A stretch of 64,000 nt of DNA from Rubellimicrobium arenae (GTDB lineage: Bacteria; Pseudomonadota; Alphaproteobacteria; Rhodobacterales; Rhodobacteraceae), in the NCBI RefSeq assembly GCF_017916295.1, contig NZ_JAFMSS010000002.1, positions 394,324-458,323 on the forward strand, read 5' to 3'. The notes under the pieces are model-generated. The model searched no databases, was not told the origin of the DNA, and saw nothing but the letters and a program-made list of their open reading frames with translations. Shown in pieces: positions 61,077-64,000 of this stretch (position 1 is the first letter of the stretch; the number at the start of each line of letters is the position of its first letter). The position numbers and the translations under genes are program-made.

Positions 61077-62078
61077 TTAGAGGTCGATATCCAGCGTGAC
61101 CGGGAAGTGATCCGACGCATGGAGCAGCGCGGACCGCAGGTCCTCGTCCTCCCAGCAGGCCGGGTTGTCGAAGGGGTGCCAGATGCGCCAGCGGGGCTGC
61201 GCGGCCATCAGGTCGGGCGAGATCATGATGTAGTCGAGCAACGCCGACAGCCAGTGCCCGTCCGGCGGGATGCGGAAGCGGGCCGTGGCGGGGGCTGCGG
61301 CCGTGCGCCCCGATAGCACGCGGGCGGCATGGGGATCGTGGAGCCGGACGCCGTTCTCGCCCAGGACGATCTCCACGCCGGAGCGACCGAACAGCTTCTC
61401 GTATTCGTCCAGCCCCGGGCCGTCGTTGAAGTCGCCCATGACGATGAGCGGATCGCCCGCCGCGAGATGCCGCTCCACCCGCGCCCGGAGCCAGACGCAT
61501 TGGGCGAGCTGCTTGCGCCGGTTCTCGATGGCGATCCGGCGGACCTGGGCTTCGCTCCGGGCGCCGTGCGGCGCCTTGGATTTCGCGTGGACGCCGATCA
61601 GGCGCAACTCCCGGTTCCGGACGGTGCGGACCGCGACCTCCAGCGGCGGCTTGGACCATGTGACCGGCTCCGGCAGGCCGTCGCTGTCCAGGTCCACCCG
61701 GAACGTCCCGTCGAAGCGGGGCGGGTCACCGTCCTGGGGATCGTGGAACGCGGCCAGGACATCCGGATCGAACAGGAGCGCGATCTCCTGCTGCGAGCCG
61801 CTCGGGAAGCCTGTCAGCACCTCGCGGGCACGCAGGCCGAAGCGCCGGGCAAATCCGGCCAAAGCCTCGCTGCCGTCGTGGCGCCCCCGGCGTCCATCCG
61901 GCGCTTCGACGACCATGACCGCATCGGCGTCGATAGCCCGGAACACCCGGCCCAGGGCCTGGGTCTGCTCGTGGCGGGTGACCCCCTCGCGTCCGCTGCG
62001 CCCGCCGTCGTCCCAAAGCCGGGCCCGGTCGTCGAACAGGTAGTCGAACCATTCGACGTTGTAGGTCGCAAGGCGCAT
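61077..62078 (-). CDS. endonuclease/exonuclease/phosphatase family protein
   Basis: Metal-dependent hydrolase of 333 residues with the DNase I-like fold: LATYNVEWFDYLF at the start (Asn-x-x-x metal region), VGAxK-type HAKSK near 152, GDFND near 212 and the terminal pair SDHFP near 325. Nuclease, sphingomyelinase or inositol phosphatase activities are all possible in this family. The ATG overlaps the stop of the TerB/DnaJ gene (TGATG). There is no signal peptide, so it is probably cytoplasmic. Confidence 0.88.
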   Translation of the reverse strand: MRLATYNVEWFDYLFDDRARLWDDGGRSGREGVTRHEQTQALGRVFRAIDADAVMVVEAPDGRRGRHDGSEALAGFARRFGLRAREVLTGFPSGSQQEIALLFDPDVLAAFHDPQDGDPPRFDGTFRVDLDSDGLPEPVTWSKPPLEVAVRTVRNRELRLIGVHAKSKAPHGARSEAQVRRIAIENRRKQLAQCVWLRARVERHLAAGDPLIVMGDFNDGPGLDEYEKLFGRSGVEIVLGENGVRLHDPHAARVLSGRTAAAPATARFRIPPDGHWLSALLDYIMISPDLMAAQPRWRIWHPFDNPACWEDEDLRSALLHASDHFPVTLDIDL

Positions 62079-62755
62079 CAGGCGGCCTCCGAGATCTGCT
62101 CCCAGGCCCGGTTGATGGTGATGAGCCGCTTCTCGGCCATGCGGATCGCCTCCTCGGGCAGGCCATGGGCGATCAGCCGGTCGGGGTGCGTTTCGCGCAC
62201 CAGGGCGCGCCAGGCCGCGCGGACCTGCTCGACGGGGGCGCCATGCGGCACGCCCAGGACATCGTAGGGGTCGCGTTCGGCATCGGGGACGAACTCGGCC
62301 CGGATGCGCAGGAACTCGTGCTCGGGCAGGTCGAAGATCTGCGCGACCCGGAACAGGAACTGGTTTTCCTCCGGGTGGTAGTCGCCATCGGCGACGGCGA
62401 TGTGGAACAAGCCCTCGAGGAGGTCAGCCAGTTGCACTGCCCCCTCGCCGAACATGCCCCGGATGCGCCGGGCGTAATCCTCGAAGCCCGCGATGTCCTG
62501 CCGGGCCAGGTCGTAGACCCGGGCCACGTTGCGCTCCTCGCCTTCGGGAATGATGAAGACCTCGCGGAAGGCGGCCACCTCGTTCCGGGTCACGAGCCCG
62601 TCGGCCTTGGCGATCTTGGCCCCCAGCGCCACCATCGCGATGGCGAAGCCCACGGTCTTCTCGGGCGGGGTGCGGAGCCGCTCGAACAGGGTGGACAGGC
62701 CGTCGCCGCGCGTGAGGCGCGACAGGAGTTCGGTCACGCGCGTCCAGATGGACAT
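62078..62755 (-). CDS. DjlA-like protein: TerB domain plus DnaJ domain
   Basis: A protein of 225 residues. The TerB-like helical domain (~35-150) contains KADGLVTRNEVAAFREVF and VADGDYHPEENQFLF with acidic metal-type residues. A C-terminal J-domain (~160-225) has DPYDVLGV and the catalytic HPD in RETHPDRLI, so it can stimulate DnaK. It lacks the N-terminal membrane helix of E. coli DjlA. The start is inside a longer frame overlapping the GNAT gene region; ATG with GGAG upstream is chosen. The stop overlaps the next gene by one base (TGATG). Confidence 0.9.
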   Translation of the reverse strand: MSIWTRVTELLSRLTRGDGLSTLFERLRTPPEKTVGFAIAMVALGAKIAKADGLVTRNEVAAFREVFIIPEGEERNVARVYDLARQDIAGFEDYARRIRGMFGEGAVQLADLLEGLFHIAVADGDYHPEENQFLFRVAQIFDLPEHEFLRIRAEFVPDAERDPYDVLGVPHGAPVEQVRAAWRALVRETHPDRLIAHGLPEEAIRMAEKRLITINRAWEQISEAA

Positions 62756-62781
62756 CAGGTGTATTCTCCGCAGTTCCAAGG

Positions 62782-63255
62782 TCACAGGCGGCGGCCCATC
62801 AGCACGAGGTCCAGCCAGCGGCCGAACTTGTAGCCCACCTCGGGCAGCCGTCCATGTTCGCGAAAGCCGCAAGCGGCGTGAAAGGCGATCCCAGCCGCGT
62901 TCTCGGCGCTGATGGCGCCCCACATCGTGTGCTTGCCCTGCGCGGCCGCCGTGTCGGCCAAGGCATCGATGAGCCGGCGACCGATCCCTCGCCCGCGCGC
63001 GTCCGGCCGCAGCAGGATCGTGTGCTCCACGGTCTGCGCGTAGCCGTTCCCGGCGCGGAACGGGAAGCATCGGGCGAAACCGAGGACCTGCCCACCCTCC
63101 TCCCATACGAGGAACGGGTCCGCGCCCTGCGCAAGGGCCGCGATCTCGTCCTCCGATCGTTCGGTCGTATGGAAGATGTGGGTGGTGTCGCGGATGACGG
63201 GGGTCCAGATGGCCCAAAGGCCCGGGGCATCCGTGGGCAGGGCGGGACGGATCAC
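62782..63255 (-). CDS. GNAT-family N-acetyltransferase
   Basis: A protein of 157 residues with the acetyl-CoA loop RPDARGRGIGRRLIDAL near residue 85 and the GNAT core. The N-terminus VIRPALPTDAPGLWAIWTP and YAQTVEHTILL resemble phosphinothricin acetyltransferase-like proteins, which acetylate amino groups of small molecules; the substrate here is unknown. The GTG start overlaps the stop of the glyoxalase-like gene (GTGA). The next gene downstream begins 26 bp later. Confidence 0.88.
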   Translation of the reverse strand: MIRPALPTDAPGLWAIWTPVIRDTTHIFHTTERSEDEIAALAQGADPFLVWEEGGQVLGFARCFPFRAGNGYAQTVEHTILLRPDARGRGIGRRLIDALADTAAAQGKHTMWGAISAENAAGIAFHAACGFREHGRLPEVGYKFGRWLDLVLMGRRL

Positions 63256-63854
63256 AACGTGACCTCGCCCTCGGGACCGGAGAAGCGGGCGCGCAGGCCG
63301 GGCTCGTCCGCAGTGACGAAGCTGATCCTGGGATCCGTTAACCCGGGCAGTAGCTCCCTGAGGCGGGGCGCCCGCGGGTGTCCCACCTCCAGGGCGACCA
63401 GTCGAACGCCCTTGTCGGACAGGCGGTCCGCGGGATGGTGGCCGGGCGACCATTGGATCAGCGTCGGATAGGCGCCCCCCCAGGGCATGCTCCCGTCGGG
63501 CGGCACCGTCACGGTCCAGGACAGATCCCCACGCGACAGGGGCAACGCCTCGCCGACCTCGGGCGGGGCGGCGGCCAGGGCAGCCGCGAGGTCGGGCACC
63601 CGCACGATCCAGTTGCCCAGGCGCGGCGCGCCGGGCTGATCGAGGCCGAACCAGCGCGGCATCCCGGGGGCGGTCCCGGGCTCGGGCGCGATCACCTCAA
63701 GGTAGAGCCCCGGCCCAAGCGACAGGAGGCGGTTGTGCGTCCCGAATCGTTCGTGCCGTCCGCCGGGGTCGAGTTTGACGCCGAGGCGCTCCTCGGCCCA
63801 GGCTACGCCCTCCTCGAGCGAAGCCGCGGTAATGGCGAGATGATCCAGTTGCAT
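63252..63854 (-). CDS. glyoxalase-like (VOC) domain protein
   Basis: A protein of 200 residues of the Glyoxalase_3-like VOC group. QLDHLAITAASLEEGVAWA begins the first beta-alpha unit with the metal-type His (residue 4); GTHNRLLSLGPGLYLEVIAP follows, with a Glu ligand candidate. The second half has PTLIQWSPG. It is larger than methylmalonyl-CoA epimerase and does not match its motifs, although it is beside a mutase-type gene. ATG has AAGGA in front. The GNAT gene overlaps its stop, so the two are translated together. Confidence 0.85.
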   Translation of the reverse strand: MQLDHLAITAASLEEGVAWAEERLGVKLDPGGRHERFGTHNRLLSLGPGLYLEVIAPEPGTAPGMPRWFGLDQPGAPRLGNWIVRVPDLAAALAAAPPEVGEALPLSRGDLSWTVTVPPDGSMPWGGAYPTLIQWSPGHHPADRLSDKGVRLVALEVGHPRAPRLRELLPGLTDPRISFVTADEPGLRARFSGPEGEVTL

Positions 63855-63882
63855 GGCGGCGAATCCTTGGTTCGGCACGGCG

Positions 63883-64000
63883 CTAGCCCTCTACTCCATC
63901 GGCTGGGGTGGCCTCCAGCAGCTGCAGGACGGCGCGGGCGGCGAGGGGGATGGGGGTGCCGGGGCCGAAGATGGCCTGGACGCCGGCCTGGCGGAGGGCG
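63883..64000 (-). CDS. C-terminal end of a B12-dependent acyl-CoA mutase (methylmalonyl-CoA mutase type), cut by window edge
   Basis: Only the last 38 codons and a TAG stop are visible. They read ALRQAGVQAIFGPGTPIPLA and continue with ARAVLQLLE, which matches the end of the cobalamin-binding domain of methylmalonyl-CoA mutase large subunit (ScpA/MutB), where FGPGT is a family mark. The related ethylmalonyl-CoA mutase, common in Rhodobacteraceae, has a similar end, so the substrate cannot be fixed from this piece. Downstream genes on the same strand start 28 bp later. Confidence 0.75.
   Translation of the reverse strand, partial: ALRQAGVQAIFGPGTPIPLAARAVLQLLEATPADGVEG

Noticed and set aside
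63252..63854. Methylmalonyl-CoA epimerase, suggested by the adjacent mutase-type gene
   Set aside because: At 200 residues it is too long and its motifs fit the Glyoxalase_3-like group rather than the ~140-residue epimerase.

Overview
The window is a gene-dense, GC-rich chromosomal segment from an alphaproteobacterium, most likely a Rhodobacteraceae (Rhodobacterales) member of the very high-GC type. The evidence is a tRNA-His of the alphaproteobacterial kind (no G-1, A73), a RibBX-type riboflavin protein next to ribE/ribH/nusB, the tadA//rluB, rpoD-dnaG and lolC-lolD arrangements, HdaA, a short alpha-type ProS, a VPLPA-CTERM surface protein, an LdtR-like MarR regulator and MmcB. There is no rRNA operon, CRISPR array, prophage or intact insertion sequence. 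Genus is not resolved.

Layout. 1-6.0 kb: acyl-CoA synthetase (cut by the left edge), an MsbA-like ABC exporter and an HtrA-type protease on the minus strand, then a lytic transglycosylase and an orphan treZ on the plus strand. 8.3-11.9 kb: a TMADH/DgcA-like flavoprotein divergent from a TetR regulator overlapped with a P5C-reductase-like gene, probably a catabolic module for an N-methylated amine or imino acid. 12.4-16.1 kb: a chemoreceptor convergent with a membrane diguanylate cyclase, then 0.86 kb without a recognisable gene and tRNA-His. 16.2-24.2 kb: DUF6324-like protein, mmcB, then a rearranged riboflavin region. ribE and an overlapping unknown gene are followed by an opposite-strand RTX gene, then ribBX-ribH-nusB, then ribD-nrdR on the other strand.

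24.3-34 kb: rmuC, dienelactone hydrolase, rpoD, dnaG, tadA and rluB (macromolecular synthesis). 34-41 kb: LdtR-like regulator, sdhE, aspartate aminotransferase, DedA, MATE exporter, an epimerase/2OG-dioxygenase pair and GST. 41-52 kb: parE, an acyl-CoA dehydrogenase homologue divergent from an HxlR regulator, an HExxH lipoprotein, a c-type cytochrome lipoprotein, lolD-lolC, a DUF5872-like protein, ThuA, the VPLPA-CTERM protein and proS. 52-55 kb: a CcoN-like fragment protein and a LysR gene flanked by two cupin genes. 55-60.6 kb: AI-2E family permease overlapping hdaA, then ppk-ppx (polyphosphate turnover). 60.6-64 kb: a minus-strand run of a mutase C-terminus (methylmalonyl-CoA mutase type), glyoxalase-like protein, GNAT, TerB/DnaJ protein, endonuclease/exonuclease/phosphatase protein and a small exported protein.

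The features most worth checking are the 5' leader of rpoD (a perfect 10-bp inverted repeat plus three copies of a 10-mer), the LysR/two-cupin locus with a shared 12-mer and two palindromes, the flavoprotein/TetR/P5CR module with a missing Fe-S ligand, the riboflavin rearrangement, and inverted repeats that contain both stop codons of several convergent gene pairs. All functions are read from sequence and family knowledge; no database search was run.
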